NCBI GenBank assembly: GCA_003139095.1
Contig: PLHW01000014.1
Location: 111,865 to 175,864, forward strand
DNA: 64,000 nucleotides
DNA from: Acidobacteriaceae bacterium
GTDB taxonomy: Bacteria > Acidobacteriota > Terriglobia > Terriglobales > Acidobacteriaceae
Direction of reading: 5' to 3'
Shown here: one piece after another, positions 49,901 to 58,960 of the stretch
How positions within the stretch are numbered: position 1 is the first letter of the stretch
Layout of the letters: each line of letters begins with the position of its first letter
Translations under genes and position numbers: made by a program
The notes under the pieces: generated by a model
Databases searched by the model: none
Told to the model about the DNA's origin: nothing
Seen by the model: only the letters and a program-made list of their open reading frames with translations

Positions 49901-50453
49901 GGCCGCGGGCGCCGTTCATGGAGAACTCGCCGAAGGAACCGGGAGAGTCAGTGATCTGATCGGGAGATCCGGCAACGCCCGGATTAAGGAAGATGAGCTT
50001 GGTGTAGTCGCGGCCGTTGATGGGGAGATCCTCGACGGCCTGGCTGGTGAGGGTGCCGCCGAGATCGTCGGAGGTGGTTTCGATTTGGGGAAGTTGCTCG
50101 CCAGAGACCTCGACGATCTGATTCACTTGGCCAATTGTGAGCTGCACGTCGACGCGGCGTTCGGTGGCGACATTAACTTCGACGGCGCTGGTGACCGAGG
50201 TTTGAAAGCCGCTCTGGGTTACGGTGACGGAGTAGGTGCCGAGCGGGAGTTCGGGGATGGTATAGCCGCCATTGGCAGTCGTAGTGACAGTGCGCTCAAG
50301 ACCGGTGCCGTTATTGCGCACTTTGACGGTGGCGCCGGCGACGAGATTGCCGGCCGGGTCTGTCACTGTTCCCAGGATTGTTCCACGAAAGGTTTGACCA
50401 ACCATGATTGCCGAGAGCAGGAAGAGGCAGATCACCTGAAAACGCAGCTTCAT
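46932..50453 (-). CDS. Oar-like TonB-dependent receptor with carboxypeptidase-regulatory domain
   Basis: 1173-aa outer-membrane receptor. Signal peptide; Ig-like CarboxypepD_reg domain (TVTDPAGNLVAGATVKV, GGYTIPELPLGTYSV); plug with LPINGRDYTKL and NIVTKSGTNALHGELFEY; long beta barrel ending IQLAIKFSF. The family is very abundant in acidobacteria, uptake of glycans, peptides or lipids; ligand unknown. ATG 50453 has AAAGGAG nine bases upstream; a longer start lacks sense. No TonB box was identified with certainty. Confidence 0.92.
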   Translation of the reverse strand: MKLRFQVICLFLLSAIMVGQTFRGTILGTVTDPAGNLVAGATVKVRNNGTGLERTVTTTANGGYTIPELPLGTYSVTVTQSGFQTSVTSAVEVNVATERRVDVQLTIGQVNQIVEVSGEQLPQIETTSDDLGGTLTSQAVEDLPINGRDYTKLIFLNPGVAGSPDQITDSPGSFGEFSMNGARGRSNNYLLDGTDMNDGYRNDPAINQGGVFAVPSAILPIGAVDEMKVLSNFQPEYGRNAGAVVNIVTKSGTNALHGELFEYFRNDALDARNYFDNVPQRAPFHNNQFGGALGGPIVKDKTFFFMDYEGQREAVGTVTLACVPDPAQVTVDLAALGAAASSVTPQMLKFWPAPNVPGTYGNPSSTPGTGEDAGCPAGPNASLITPSYNNLSSVIAKIDHNFNTNNILTGRYFFGDSTQSFPLALTSSGGQLPGFNTITPTRVQLVALSYVHTIGVNKVNEVRYGWNRFAEGFFPQDQSFHPSSIGLCAASSTADCQGGGPHDSGLPITLVSVTPTGASSFFAEPGSTSGDPRDRVDTNNQFVDSFAWKIGRHDIKLGFEFRRTSVAQEEFQKYFRGRLKFANLTSFLEGMPEGGGFGSLQYSGGSTARHTFENNYGLYVQDSLRMNTRLTLNYGMRWDYYGVIQEKNNLFANYVVTSFNPATDVGTGALTQVGTNGLNSLYQPNYRNFSPRASIAWDVTGKSRTVVRVGVGLFYDAFSQDMFLGHLPYPAYYAPGAAYGNFGPDPITAAGASAQTLATGIQPGQPVYGTSACGLEVECDIFGVDPHIKTPYMENYNINIQQQITSKTTLQLGYVGSQGHRLFRFYDINQPTQAVINQCDTGIPTPLPGCVPNSINDFGVPRPFSSPYGAYAFTPEGAIYVFQEKSTGKSNYNSLQASFKVNGWHNITSVVNYVWSKSLDNSSDLEDFVVNAAQPQDSNNPQREYGPSNFNIPHRLTWIFSYQIPNSKGSMQQLRNGWGFDSTVSLQSGQPFTLNYNAEDDYSGGGEGYDRPDVVGPIVYHKHNPADYIDLSAFAMPCTNNGTVSGFASDCVPGTRHYGNLGRNSLVGPTYKQWDFALYKNIGITERVKAQARAEFFNILNHPNFSSPLLPNFIADPAANYISGSPGFVAGPNNREVGNGGYQITATGDVGIGNPFLGGGGPRGIQLAIKFSF

Positions 50454-50527
50454 GTCAGTTCTCCTTTGTCGCGGAATGCAGCAGGGCTCCGCGAGCAACG
50501 AACGAAAGCAAGTTTTTAAGTTGGGGA

Positions 50528-50533
50528 ATTATA
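50528..50533 (-). promoter_or_regulatory. TATAAT -10-like box upstream of TonB receptor
   Basis: A perfect TATAAT on the minus strand, 75 bases above the receptor start; no good -35 at 17 bases. Low confidence. Confidence 0.25.
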
Positions 50534-50603
50534 GACGAGCGGGGCGGAAAGGTAAGTGATTTGTCAGGAAAAAATTGGGAGCGTGCGCGCCGTGATTTGG
50601 GTG

Positions 50604-52307
50604 TTAGAAGTTGAAGGCGAGGCCGCCGCGGATGGAGCGGGCGGAGGATTGCACTAGATAGACGGTGCGGCCATCGCTGCCCATGACGGGGATATAACCC
50701 TGCGCCAGGAGGTTGCGGATATCGACGAGAACCTCCATGTGACCGGCCAGAATACTGGAGGGAATGGGCTGGCGAACGAAAAGACTGAGGTAGGGATCGG
50801 TGGCGCCGGCCGAGGTATTAAAAAGATCGACGGGGGTGAGGGTGCGGCCGCCGGCGTAGCGATACGAAGTGACCCAATGCGTTTTCGACTTGGGAATGGT
50901 TCCGCTGAATTTTGCCGCAACCGCCTGGCGACGCTCACTGCGGATGAAGTCACGAGCATCCTGGAGTTCGACGCCGGGACGAGTGAGGTCGAGCGCGTTG
51001 CCGTAAGCGTAATCGAGGGTCGCAGTGAGATCGGACAGCAACTTGCGCTGGAGGACAAGACGCATTCCACGGCTGGAGAAATCGTTGCCCTGATAGCTGA
51101 AGGTGCCGGAGTAAATGTCGGGCAGCACGTCGCCGGATTCGGCGGTGAGGTCGCCGACGCCGGTGAGGACGGGATCGGCGATGCTATCGGAGAAGAACGC
51201 GACTTGGAGATTATTTTTGCCGATGCGCTGGGAGAGCGAGACTTCCTGGTGATGAGCGCGCTCGACGTCGGGCGTGAAATCGACGATGCTCATGCGCGGG
51301 CCCGCGGCGGCGGGGTCGGAGGAAGAGGAGTCGAGATTCTCGCTGGCGGCGGCGCGACCCTCGAGGCGCGAATCGGGAACGGAGCTGGCGTACTGGTATT
51401 CGACGACGGTGTTTGGCGAGATGTGAAGATCGGCAGAGCCGAAGGGTTTGAAGGCGCGGACGCGACCTAGGAACTGGATGGACTGAAGTTCGCTGCCGAC
51501 CGTCATCTCAAAAAAATTGCCGAGCACCATGCGGTCAGAACTGGTGACGGAGAGAGCCTGCAAGGAGGCGCCCGGAATGGTGCCGAGATCGGGGGAATTC
51601 AGACGCAGAGCGGAGATGGAAAGTGAAGGCTCAAAGACGTCGCTGTAGTGGCTCGTGTACGTAGTGCGAAGGACGGCGGCCGGATTGGGAGCGCCGTCGA
51701 AACCGTAGCCGACGTCGCCGTTGAGGCGAACCGTACCGGTCGAAGCCAGAGAGCGCTCGACGGAGAAGGCAGCTGACATATCGGACGGGCTGCCGAAGCC
51801 TTCGCCGGGCGCGCCCGCAAGAAGGGTGACGTTGCCCTTGAGGTCGTTGCCATTTTCGACTATGGCGGTGGTGCCATCGGGGAGAATGCGGAGAATGGGA
51901 CGGTTGGAGATGGCGCGGAGAGTCCATTTCCAGTCGTCCTGATCGGCCTGCGGCGGAACGGTGACGAGCTGAATAGCTTCAAAAAGGTTGGTCAGGGTGA
52001 CATTGACCATGAGCCTCGCGCCGGAGCGGACGCCGATTTTTTCGCGCAGGGTCGGAAGAAACGCAGGGGCGCTGACCTTGAGGCTGTAGATGCCGGGAAT
52101 GAGGCTGGAGATGGAATAGAAGCCGTGATCGTCGGTGAATGCTTTTTGGGCGGCGCCGAGAATTTCGACGACGGCGCCCATTTGAGGCGCGCCGCTGCGG
52201 TCGCGGACGTATCCGGAGATGGTGCCGGCAGAGATTTTCGCGGACTCCGGCCAAGCCGGGAGAGCCAAGGCCAAGAGGATCGCGAAGAACCCGAGCTTTC
52301 GGAACAT
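50604..52307 (-). CDS. plug-less outer-membrane barrel with carboxypeptidase-regulatory domain
   Basis: 567 aa. Signal peptide (to about AWPESA), CarboxypepD_reg domain (ISGYVRDRSGAPQMGAVVEI, GFYSISSLIPGIYSLKV), then directly barrel-like strands to RGGLAFNF. No plug signature as in the neighbour (no N-GRD or KSGTN motif). It may be an auxiliary or partner of the receptor, or an oligomer former. Start ATG 52307; a longer reading begins within palindromic repeats and lacks homology. Same strand as the receptor and the GWxTD gene. Confidence 0.72.
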   Translation of the reverse strand: MFRKLGFFAILLALALPAWPESAKISAGTISGYVRDRSGAPQMGAVVEILGAAQKAFTDDHGFYSISSLIPGIYSLKVSAPAFLPTLREKIGVRSGARLMVNVTLTNLFEAIQLVTVPPQADQDDWKWTLRAISNRPILRILPDGTTAIVENGNDLKGNVTLLAGAPGEGFGSPSDMSAAFSVERSLASTGTVRLNGDVGYGFDGAPNPAAVLRTTYTSHYSDVFEPSLSISALRLNSPDLGTIPGASLQALSVTSSDRMVLGNFFEMTVGSELQSIQFLGRVRAFKPFGSADLHISPNTVVEYQYASSVPDSRLEGRAAASENLDSSSSDPAAAGPRMSIVDFTPDVERAHHQEVSLSQRIGKNNLQVAFFSDSIADPVLTGVGDLTAESGDVLPDIYSGTFSYQGNDFSSRGMRLVLQRKLLSDLTATLDYAYGNALDLTRPGVELQDARDFIRSERRQAVAAKFSGTIPKSKTHWVTSYRYAGGRTLTPVDLFNTSAGATDPYLSLFVRQPIPSSILAGHMEVLVDIRNLLAQGYIPVMGSDGRTVYLVQSSARSIRGGLAFNF

Positions 52308-52323
52308 CACGCCCACCACCTTT

Positions 52324-52404
52324 GACGGGGAGAAGCCCGTCCAATCGCAACAGCTTAGTCCATAAGGCCGCTTACTACAAGCCGCGACGGGGGAAAACCC
52401 CGTC
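52324..52404. repeat. two palindromes GACGGGG-like between minus-strand genes
   Basis: GACGGG/CCCGTC (52324-52341, 6-base loop) and GACGGGG/CCCCGTC (52386-52404, 5-base loop). About 45 bases apart, in the same 114-base gap; may be a mobile palindromic repeat or RNA processing site. Confidence 0.6.
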
Positions 52405-52421
52405 ACCACACCCACAACATT

Positions 52422-54203
52422 TTATTCGACGGTGAACATCGCCGTCGGGTCAACCGACTGCTTGGAAAGCTTATCGTTGACCTTGATCTCAATCTTGTAC
52501 ATGCCGGGCTGAAGGTTGGCCGCCGACAGAGTCTTCTGGAGCGTGACCTGATCGCCGACGTTGCCCATGGTGTCGGTCGACTCGATGGTATGGATGACCG
52601 CCTTGTTGTTGGAGTCGGTCACGTTGTACTCAATGGTGGCAGAAGGTTTGTGCGTCTTCTCGTCCACGCTGAGATTGTAAACCTGCATCCAGAAATTCAG
52701 TTTTTGGCTTCGCTTGAAGGAAACCGGTTTGCCGTCGGAGGAGGCGACGCGGGGACGAACCTTGGTTTGACCGATAACAAAGTTGCCGGTGCCGACGTTT
52801 TTGGCGGCGACGGGTTCCATCTGGTCGGCAATGATAAGCGATGAGTTGCTCAGGTGATCTTCGCTGAAGTCTGGGATGACGATGGCGCGGCTCCAGGTTC
52901 CGGTGCGATCGCCGTTGACGTCCTTAACGACGATATCGAGGCGGTAGCGATTCTGGCTGACGCGCAGCGGCAGAGCTTTCCAGTAGACGGAGGAATTTTC
53001 GGCGGTCTTCGGAAGCAGTTCGATGGGAACATCGACCTGAACGGGATCTTCGAAGGTCTGAACGATTTTGCCGGTCAGAGTGGTGACGCGACCGAAAATG
53101 TTGATGGTGCCGCGTTCGACGCCGTCTTTATTCTGGAAGGTGATGTCACGGTTCTTGACCTGAATGGTGATGGGAACGAGAACGGTGTCGCTGGTGACGC
53201 GAACAAAGTCGGCGCGCACATCGAAAGGCATCAGGTTGATGCTGATCTTGTGGCTGACAATTTCCTCAAGGTCCTTGAACTTGACCGCGGGCGCCGCTTG
53301 CAGTTTGGCGAATTGCTCGAGACGATCGAATTGCTTGGTCTGTATATCCTGATTGAACGGGCCGGCGCCTAACTGTTCAAGGCCGCCATTGGTGAAGCGG
53401 TTGGTCTTGTTGGACAGGCCCATCTGCTCGTAAAGCGTAAGGCCGGCGTTGGGCGTGTACTTCAGGGCGTCCTTTTCGGAGCGGTCGATGGTCATGTGAA
53501 AGTCGCCGCACATGCAGCTATCGACGAACTCAATGTTGACTTCCTGGCCGATGCCCTCGATGTAGCGGTAGCGCCAGTCCTCAAAGGGGAACGTGGAGGT
53601 CTCGCCGCCGCCCTCTTCCATGGGCCGCTGGTAGGAACCGCCGGACGGGTGAGCGTCGATTTCATCGGGAGGCCCGAAGACGATGTACATGCGGCCGCGA
53701 TCGGTCTTCCAGCCGGGAATGCCGGCAGCAAAATGCTCGTTTGCGTAGGCGATGCGGCGGTAGTGCTCTTCTTTAAACTCGTTCTCTTCGGTATCGGGAG
53801 TGGGATCGCGGCGCTGCCAGAAGGCTTCGATGAACTGGTCGCGTTCCTCGTCGTTGGAGAGTTGCATGAAGGCTTTGCGCTCTTCGTCGGTGATGATCCA
53901 ACGGACGTCCTCTTCCAGCCACTTCTTGTAGGTCTTGCTGAGTTCCTGCTTCAGGGCTTTGGCGTTTGCCTTTTTTTGATTTTCCGGGATGGGGCGCTTC
54001 AGGGGATCGACCGAGCTGTCATTTGACGGCGTCTGTGCGGTCGCCGCTTTGTCGGAGTCTTTATCCTTATCGTTAGCCAGCGCGGGCGAAACAGTGGAAA
54101 GGCCCAGAGCGAGGAGGCCGGCCAGTACCCATCCCAGCCGCCTTAGGGAAGCCAGCCTGAGAACCGCCACAACGAAATATTCACGAGATCCAACAGCGAG
54201 CAT
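52422..54203 (-). CDS. GWxTD-domain exported protein
   Basis: 593 aa. Signal peptide (to SPALA), then the acidobacterial GWxTD domain, with WLEEDVRWIITDEER, FWQRRDPTPDTEENEF, YANEHFAAG, GRMYIVFGPPDEID and CMCGDFHM motifs. The C-terminal half is beta-rich, Ig-like. The family is widely found in Acidobacteriota but its role is unknown; periplasmic or outer-membrane peptidoglycan association is possible. It stands first in the minus-strand run with the two barrel genes. Confidence 0.85.
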   Translation of the reverse strand: MLAVGSREYFVVAVLRLASLRRLGWVLAGLLALGLSTVSPALANDKDKDSDKAATAQTPSNDSSVDPLKRPIPENQKKANAKALKQELSKTYKKWLEEDVRWIITDEERKAFMQLSNDEERDQFIEAFWQRRDPTPDTEENEFKEEHYRRIAYANEHFAAGIPGWKTDRGRMYIVFGPPDEIDAHPSGGSYQRPMEEGGGETSTFPFEDWRYRYIEGIGQEVNIEFVDSCMCGDFHMTIDRSEKDALKYTPNAGLTLYEQMGLSNKTNRFTNGGLEQLGAGPFNQDIQTKQFDRLEQFAKLQAAPAVKFKDLEEIVSHKISINLMPFDVRADFVRVTSDTVLVPITIQVKNRDITFQNKDGVERGTINIFGRVTTLTGKIVQTFEDPVQVDVPIELLPKTAENSSVYWKALPLRVSQNRYRLDIVVKDVNGDRTGTWSRAIVIPDFSEDHLSNSSLIIADQMEPVAAKNVGTGNFVIGQTKVRPRVASSDGKPVSFKRSQKLNFWMQVYNLSVDEKTHKPSATIEYNVTDSNNKAVIHTIESTDTMGNVGDQVTLQKTLSAANLQPGMYKIEIKVNDKLSKQSVDPTAMFTVE

Positions 54204-54661
54204 AGAAGGGGCCTGCCTTGGGAGAAACTGCGCTGCTAACGATTCTATGTGTTTGGATACGAACAGGCAAGAAAAAGAGGCCTGTGGAGAAAGATTTTCC
54301 GGGGGAAATGTTCTGTAAAATGCTCATAATTGGCAGTTTGCGGTGTGAGCCATGCGTCGCGAAGAGGGTTTTGAGCGCGCCCCGCGGACCCGGGACGACA
54401 GGCTATAATGACTTGGCTGGAGCGCGATCTGTTGGTTATGATCGAATCATCCGATGAGGCGGCTGACCGGGTATCCGGGATGGAAGATCGAATCGATGCT
54501 CGTTGCCTCCGTCTCCAACCTTAACCGGGGAACTTTGCCTCTCGCCAGTACGTAATTGATTGCAGGGGCTGAGTTGTGCGAGTCGGGGCGCGAGCAGTCA
54601 GTCAAGCAGTCGTACAACGGGATGTCGGAGTTCACTGTTAATCTAGTCTACTCACGAAGTC
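54204..54661. other. divergent intergenic region GWxTD/MacA-like
   Basis: 458 bases. A plus-strand TATAAT (54404-54409) is visible without a consensus -35. No gene was found; the segment likely holds promoters for both sides. Confidence 0.4.
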
Positions 54662-56041
54662 ATGAAGACCTGGAAGAAAATTCTGATCGCAGTCGGGGCG
54701 GTGCTGGCGCTTGCCATCATCGTGGGCGTCACCGTGTACCAAAGCCGGAAGAACCTGGTCACGGTGCAAACCGGCAAGGCGCAAAAACAAAATTTGAGTT
54801 CGGTGGTCAGCGCGTCCGGCGAGATCAAGCCCAAGACCTACGTGAACATTGGAGCGAACGCCTTCGGAAAGATCGTCAAGCTGCACGTCAAAGAGGGCGA
54901 CCGGGTGAAAAAGGGCGACGTGCTGGCGCAGTTGGAGAACGTCCAGTCGACCGCGGATGTCAACGCCAACAAAGCGTCCCTGCAGGCTGCCGAGACCGAT
55001 TATGTGGCGGCGGAAGCGGGCTTGAAGACGTCGCGAGCGGACTTGAACCGGGCGCAATCGGATGCCGATCACGCGCGGTTGGATTGGGAGCGCGCGCAGG
55101 GATTATATAAAAACGCCCTCATCGCCAAGCAGGATTACGACACTAAAAAGGCGGCCTGGGAATCGGCCGAAGCCGGACTGGCGCAAGCGCGAGCGCGAGT
55201 CGAACAGGCTACGGCACAGAGGGATTCCGCGCAAGGGCATATTTCGCAGAATCAGGCGAACCTGACGCGCGTCTCTGACGTACTACAAAAGACCGTCTAT
55301 GCGGCGCCCTACGATGGCGTAATTACGAACCTGCCCGTCCGCGAAGGCGAGACGGTGGTGATGGGGATTCAGAACGCTCCGGGCAGCACTCTGATGACGC
55401 TGGCGGACATGTCGGTGATTACGGCGGAAGTGAAGGTGGATGAGACCGACATCGTGAACGTCAGGATGGGTCAGCCTGCCGAGATAACGATTGACGCCAT
55501 TCCGCGGAAGACGTTCCACGGGACGGTGACGGAGATTGGGGATAACGCGATCGTGCGCTCGACCGGCGTATCGACGTCACAAGCCACCTCGACGAGCGAG
55601 GAGGCGAAGGATTTCAAGGTGGTGGTGACGCTCACCGACCCCCCGGAAGATTTGCGGCCCGGACTTTCGACGACGGCGAAGATTACGACGGCGACCCGCA
55701 GCAACGTCGTGAGCATTCCGATCCAGGCCCTGACGGTGCGCACACAGGCGGACCTGGCGCCGAGAGATGCGAAGGGATCGGTGCAGGCGGCCGCCCCCGT
55801 CGATGCGGCGAAGGCAAAGGAAGAAGTTCCGGGCGTGTTTGTCATCCGCAACAAGAAAGCGGAATTTGTGCCGGTCGAGACGGGCATCAGCGGCACCACC
55901 GACATCGAGGTCACTCATGGCGTGAAAGAGGGTGACGAGATCATCACCGGGAGTTACAAGGTTTTGCGTACGCTCAAGCCCGGAACCAGCGTCAAAATAG
56001 ATAACACGACGCCGAAGAAGGAAGAAGAAGAGAGCAGTTAG
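54662..56041 (+). CDS. MacA-like periplasmic adaptor (membrane fusion protein)
   Basis: 459 aa. N-terminal membrane anchor (ILIAVGAVLALAIIVGV), lipoyl halves (VVSASGEIKPKT, VKLHVKEGDRVKKGDVLAQLE), a coiled-coil hairpin of about 130 residues (rich in Ala/Gln), then YAAPYDGVITNLPVREGE and beta-barrel strands. It links an inner-membrane transporter to an outer-membrane channel for export. Start MKTWKK at 54662. Followed by an ABC ATPase. Confidence 0.9.
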   Translation: MKTWKKILIAVGAVLALAIIVGVTVYQSRKNLVTVQTGKAQKQNLSSVVSASGEIKPKTYVNIGANAFGKIVKLHVKEGDRVKKGDVLAQLENVQSTADVNANKASLQAAETDYVAAEAGLKTSRADLNRAQSDADHARLDWERAQGLYKNALIAKQDYDTKKAAWESAEAGLAQARARVEQATAQRDSAQGHISQNQANLTRVSDVLQKTVYAAPYDGVITNLPVREGETVVMGIQNAPGSTLMTLADMSVITAEVKVDETDIVNVRMGQPAEITIDAIPRKTFHGTVTEIGDNAIVRSTGVSTSQATSTSEEAKDFKVVVTLTDPPEDLRPGLSTTAKITTATRSNVVSIPIQALTVRTQADLAPRDAKGSVQAAAPVDAAKAKEEVPGVFVIRNKKAEFVPVETGISGTTDIEVTHGVKEGDEIITGSYKVLRTLKPGTSVKIDNTTPKKEEEESS

Positions 56042-56196
56042 CGGTATGGCCCCGCAGCGAAAAAGCGCGGGGACGATAGACACAGGGCGGGATCGGGGTT
56101 CAATGCCAGCGAGGCGACTAACATCCGCCGGACTGGCGCGTCAAAGATAGAACGGCCAGAGGAGCGTGCGTGCCCGAGCCGGACAAGGAGAAAGAC

Positions 56197-56943
56197 ATGG
56201 CGACTGCGGAGATTCTCTCCATTCCAGGAACCGCGAATCAGGCTGTGCCCGACTCGTGCATGATTGCGACCGAGGACCTGTGGAAGACCTATGACATGGG
56301 CTCGGAACAGCAGGTGCATGCGTTGCGCGGCATCAACCTCAAGATTCGGCGGAACGAATATGTCGCCATCATGGGGCCGTCGGGATCGGGCAAATCGACA
56401 TTGATGAACCTGATCGGCTGCCTGGATTCGCCCTCCAAGGGACAATACTGGCTGAACCAGCAACTGGTCAGCGAACTGGATGACGACGAACTCGCGCGGA
56501 TTCGTAATAAGGAAATTGGTTTTGTGTTTCAAACCTTCAACCTGCTGGCGCGGGCCACGTCGCTGCACAATGTGGAACTGCCCCTGATTTATGCGGGCGT
56601 GCCGTCGGCGGAACGCGCCGAGCGCGCCAAAGCCGCGCTGGCGGCGGTCGGTATGGGCGATCGCATGAGCCACAAGCCCAACGAACTTTCCGGCGGACAG
56701 CGCCAGCGCGTGGCCGTGGCGCGCGCATTGGTCAACAATCCGGCAATTATTCTGGCCGACGAGCCCACGGGGAATCTCGACTCGCAGACGGGCAATGAAA
56801 TCATGGCGCTGTTTGACCGGCTCCATGCGGAAGGCAACACCATCGTACTGGTGACGCACGAGCACGACATTGCCGAGTACGCGCATCGCATTATCTACAT
56901 TAAAGACGGAATGGTGGAGCGGGACGAGGTGAAGGGTACTTAG
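56197..56943 (+). CDS. MacB/LolD-type ABC ATPase
   Basis: 248 aa. Walker [12 protein letters not shown]-loop [10 protein letters not shown], signature [15 protein letters not shown], Walker [14 protein letters not shown], switch His VTHEHD. This belongs to the MacB/LolD/FtsE class. ATG 56197 has AAGGAG six bases upstream; a GTG at 56170 is longer. Its permease is not adjacent; the next gene is on the other strand. Confidence 0.88.
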   Translation: MATAEILSIPGTANQAVPDSCMIATEDLWKTYDMGSEQQVHALRGINLKIRRNEYVAIMGPSGSGKSTLMNLIGCLDSPSKGQYWLNQQLVSELDDDELARIRNKEIGFVFQTFNLLARATSLHNVELPLIYAGVPSAERAERAKAALAAVGMGDRMSHKPNELSGGQRQRVAVARALVNNPAIILADEPTGNLDSQTGNEIMALFDRLHAEGNTIVLVTHEHDIAEYAHRIIYIKDGMVERDEVKGT

Positions 56944-57076
56944 CGCTTTTCACGGTTCGTCGCCGTATTTTTTGCGCGCCAGGTTTGCCCGCTGTATTGT
57001 GCTTGCGCGGGGGATTGAACGAAGACTCGCGATCCTGCCCGGTAGTTTTCCTTAACGACTCAAGAATGTGTTTTGG

Positions 57077-58351
57077 CTACTGCTGTGTCGTGGGCCGCGC
57101 CAGAACTCGCTCCAAATCGGGGCTTGGAGTGGTAGCCGCAGAGTGGGCGACAAAGAAGTTGTGGTCGTAGAGCTCGCGGTACATGCGGCCGGTAATCTCG
57201 GCGGCCTTGGGGCCGAAAGTTGGCCGTCCGCCGCGCAGGAAAACGACCGTCACGATGCGGCCAATGTCGGTGTTGGCGTAAGAGGCGAACCATCCGAAAC
57301 GCGTGCCGGCGTGGGAGCAGGTACCGGTTTTGCCAAGAATCGATTCCTCATTAAAGTTGAGGCGGAGGCTGCGGGCAGTGCCGTACGCGACGGCGCCAGC
57401 CATACCATCGGAAAGCTCGGGGATCGCGGTCGCGATATCGAGATGGCGCTTGATTATGGGCTGGAAGTCGGCAACCGCATCGGGTGAAGTCGGATGCTGG
57501 AGGTAATAAAGAGTGCCGCCGTTGGCGATCGCGGCAACCAGCGCCCCGAGTTGAAGAGGCGTCATGGAAATGCCTTCGCCGAACGAGCACATCTTGCCGA
57601 CGCCGCCGAGTTTTGGGGAAATTTCTTCTTCCGGATAGGTGCCGAGTTGCTCGCCGCGAACGTTGTAGCCGGCGTACTCACCGAGCCCAAACTGATGTGC
57701 GTAGTAGCTCACCTTTTCAAAGCCGAGACGGCGGCCGAGAGCCTCAAAATAAGCGTTGTTCGAGTGCGAGAGCGCTTCGGTGAGGTTCATGCGGACGCGG
57801 CCGGCGATCGGAACTTCGGTGCCACGGTCGACGAGACCTTCGCTGACGGCGGCGAGCGCGACCGACAACTTAATCGTCGAGCAGGGCTGCGCGCCGCTGG
57901 AGAGCGCAAGCTTCTGATTGACCATGGCCAGGATGCGGCCGCTGGTCGGCTCGATGGCGACCACGGTGCCATTCATGTTTCCAAGCGCGTCGATAGCGGC
58001 CTGGCGGACGATGGGATCTTCACCAGTCGTGATGTCGCCTTCCGTGATGTCGGAGGCGAATGAACTGGTGTAAAAGCGCTCGTAGTAGTGGTGACGGCGA
58101 GTGACGGCGGACTTAACAAGCGGCGATCTGGCAAGAGGTGCGCGGCTGTGCGCGAGCGCATGCATCCGCCGGCGCGCGTGCTGGCTTTCCGTTACCTTCC
58201 GCGACTTGGAACGCGAGTTCAGCGAATGAGAAGAGAGCGAACGCGGATTCACGCTGGCGGCAAAGCCTGCGGCCTCGAGTGCAATTACCAATGCGATACA
58301 CAGAGCGAGGCGGACGTGCCAGATACCGAACTTCACTTTCACAAAAACCAT
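57077..58351 (-). CDS. penicillin-binding transpeptidase
   Basis: 424 aa. N-terminal hydrophobic signal or anchor, Arg/Ser-rich linker, and a transpeptidase domain with catalytic Ser-x-x-Lys (STIK, ~158-161), SNN (~197-199) and KTG (~341-343) motifs, all intact. It lacks a glycosyltransferase and the N-terminal dimerisation domain of a class B PBP, so it may be a reduced D,D-transpeptidase, or a penicillin-interacting beta-lactamase-like protein. GTG alternatives lie nine bases downstream. Confidence 0.85.
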   Translation of the reverse strand: MVFVKVKFGIWHVRLALCIALVIALEAAGFAASVNPRSLSSHSLNSRSKSRKVTESQHARRRMHALAHSRAPLARSPLVKSAVTRRHHYYERFYTSSFASDITEGDITTGEDPIVRQAAIDALGNMNGTVVAIEPTSGRILAMVNQKLALSSGAQPCSTIKLSVALAAVSEGLVDRGTEVPIAGRVRMNLTEALSHSNNAYFEALGRRLGFEKVSYYAHQFGLGEYAGYNVRGEQLGTYPEEEISPKLGGVGKMCSFGEGISMTPLQLGALVAAIANGGTLYYLQHPTSPDAVADFQPIIKRHLDIATAIPELSDGMAGAVAYGTARSLRLNFNEESILGKTGTCSHAGTRFGWFASYANTDIGRIVTVVFLRGGRPTFGPKAAEITGRMYRELYDHNFFVAHSAATTPSPDLERVLARPTTQQ

Positions 58352-58689
58352 CCCCAGAGGTTGAGAGGAATTAAAATCGTCAACCTTAACAATTATGATG
58401 CAAGGAGTTCGCCAAAGCACGGAACCAAAGTTCCATCCCGCGCAACTGTCCGATAGTATGAGATTTAGGCGATTTGAGGCAAATGGAAAGTAGAAATCTG
58501 TAAATCGGGCTGCGGTAACGTTAAGATGCTGATTCTGTGCGATTTATTATCGTTTTTCGAGGGTGGGGAAATCGGCGGGCGGCCGGGGCTCGGTTAACCA
58601 GAAAGGTACTTAGATGTGCAACCGATTGCGATTTCTTGCCTACCGCGAGACATGGCGATGAGTTTGGGAATTGGAGGTTCTTAATCTTG

Positions 58690-58950
58690 CGCAGCGTGAG
58701 TAATTACACCGCGATGGATGGCGAGGACAATCAATACCGAGGTGGATCGTTTATTACATGGCCGGCACAGGCGCTTTCATACAAGATGGGCCAGATCAAG
58801 ATACTCGAGTTACGCGCTCGGGCGCAGCGGGAATTAGGAGCTAAGTTCGATGTGCGCGCGTTCCATAACGCGGTGCTCGACTCGGGATCGCTGCCACTCG
58901 AGAGTGGGCGGATGATTGTCGCGGCGCGCCAAGCCGCTCTTGCATCATAG
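58690..58950 (+). pseudogene. DUF885 C-terminal fragment (decayed)
   Basis: The frame encodes TWPAQALSYKMGQIKILELR and KFDVRAFHNAVLDSGSLPLE, the ending of DUF885-type peptidase-like proteins. The preceding part is not homologous and the last ~15 residues drift, so only a broken tail remains. Confidence 0.7.
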
Positions 58951-58960
58951 ACTGTACGTC

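Noticed and set aside
49011..50519. 502-codon plus-strand frame opposite the TonB receptor
   Set aside because: Gly/Asp/Glu-rich antisense shadow of a clear receptor gene.
54204..54661. tRNA or small RNA gene
   Set aside because: No cloverleaf arms or clear terminator could be drawn in the gap.
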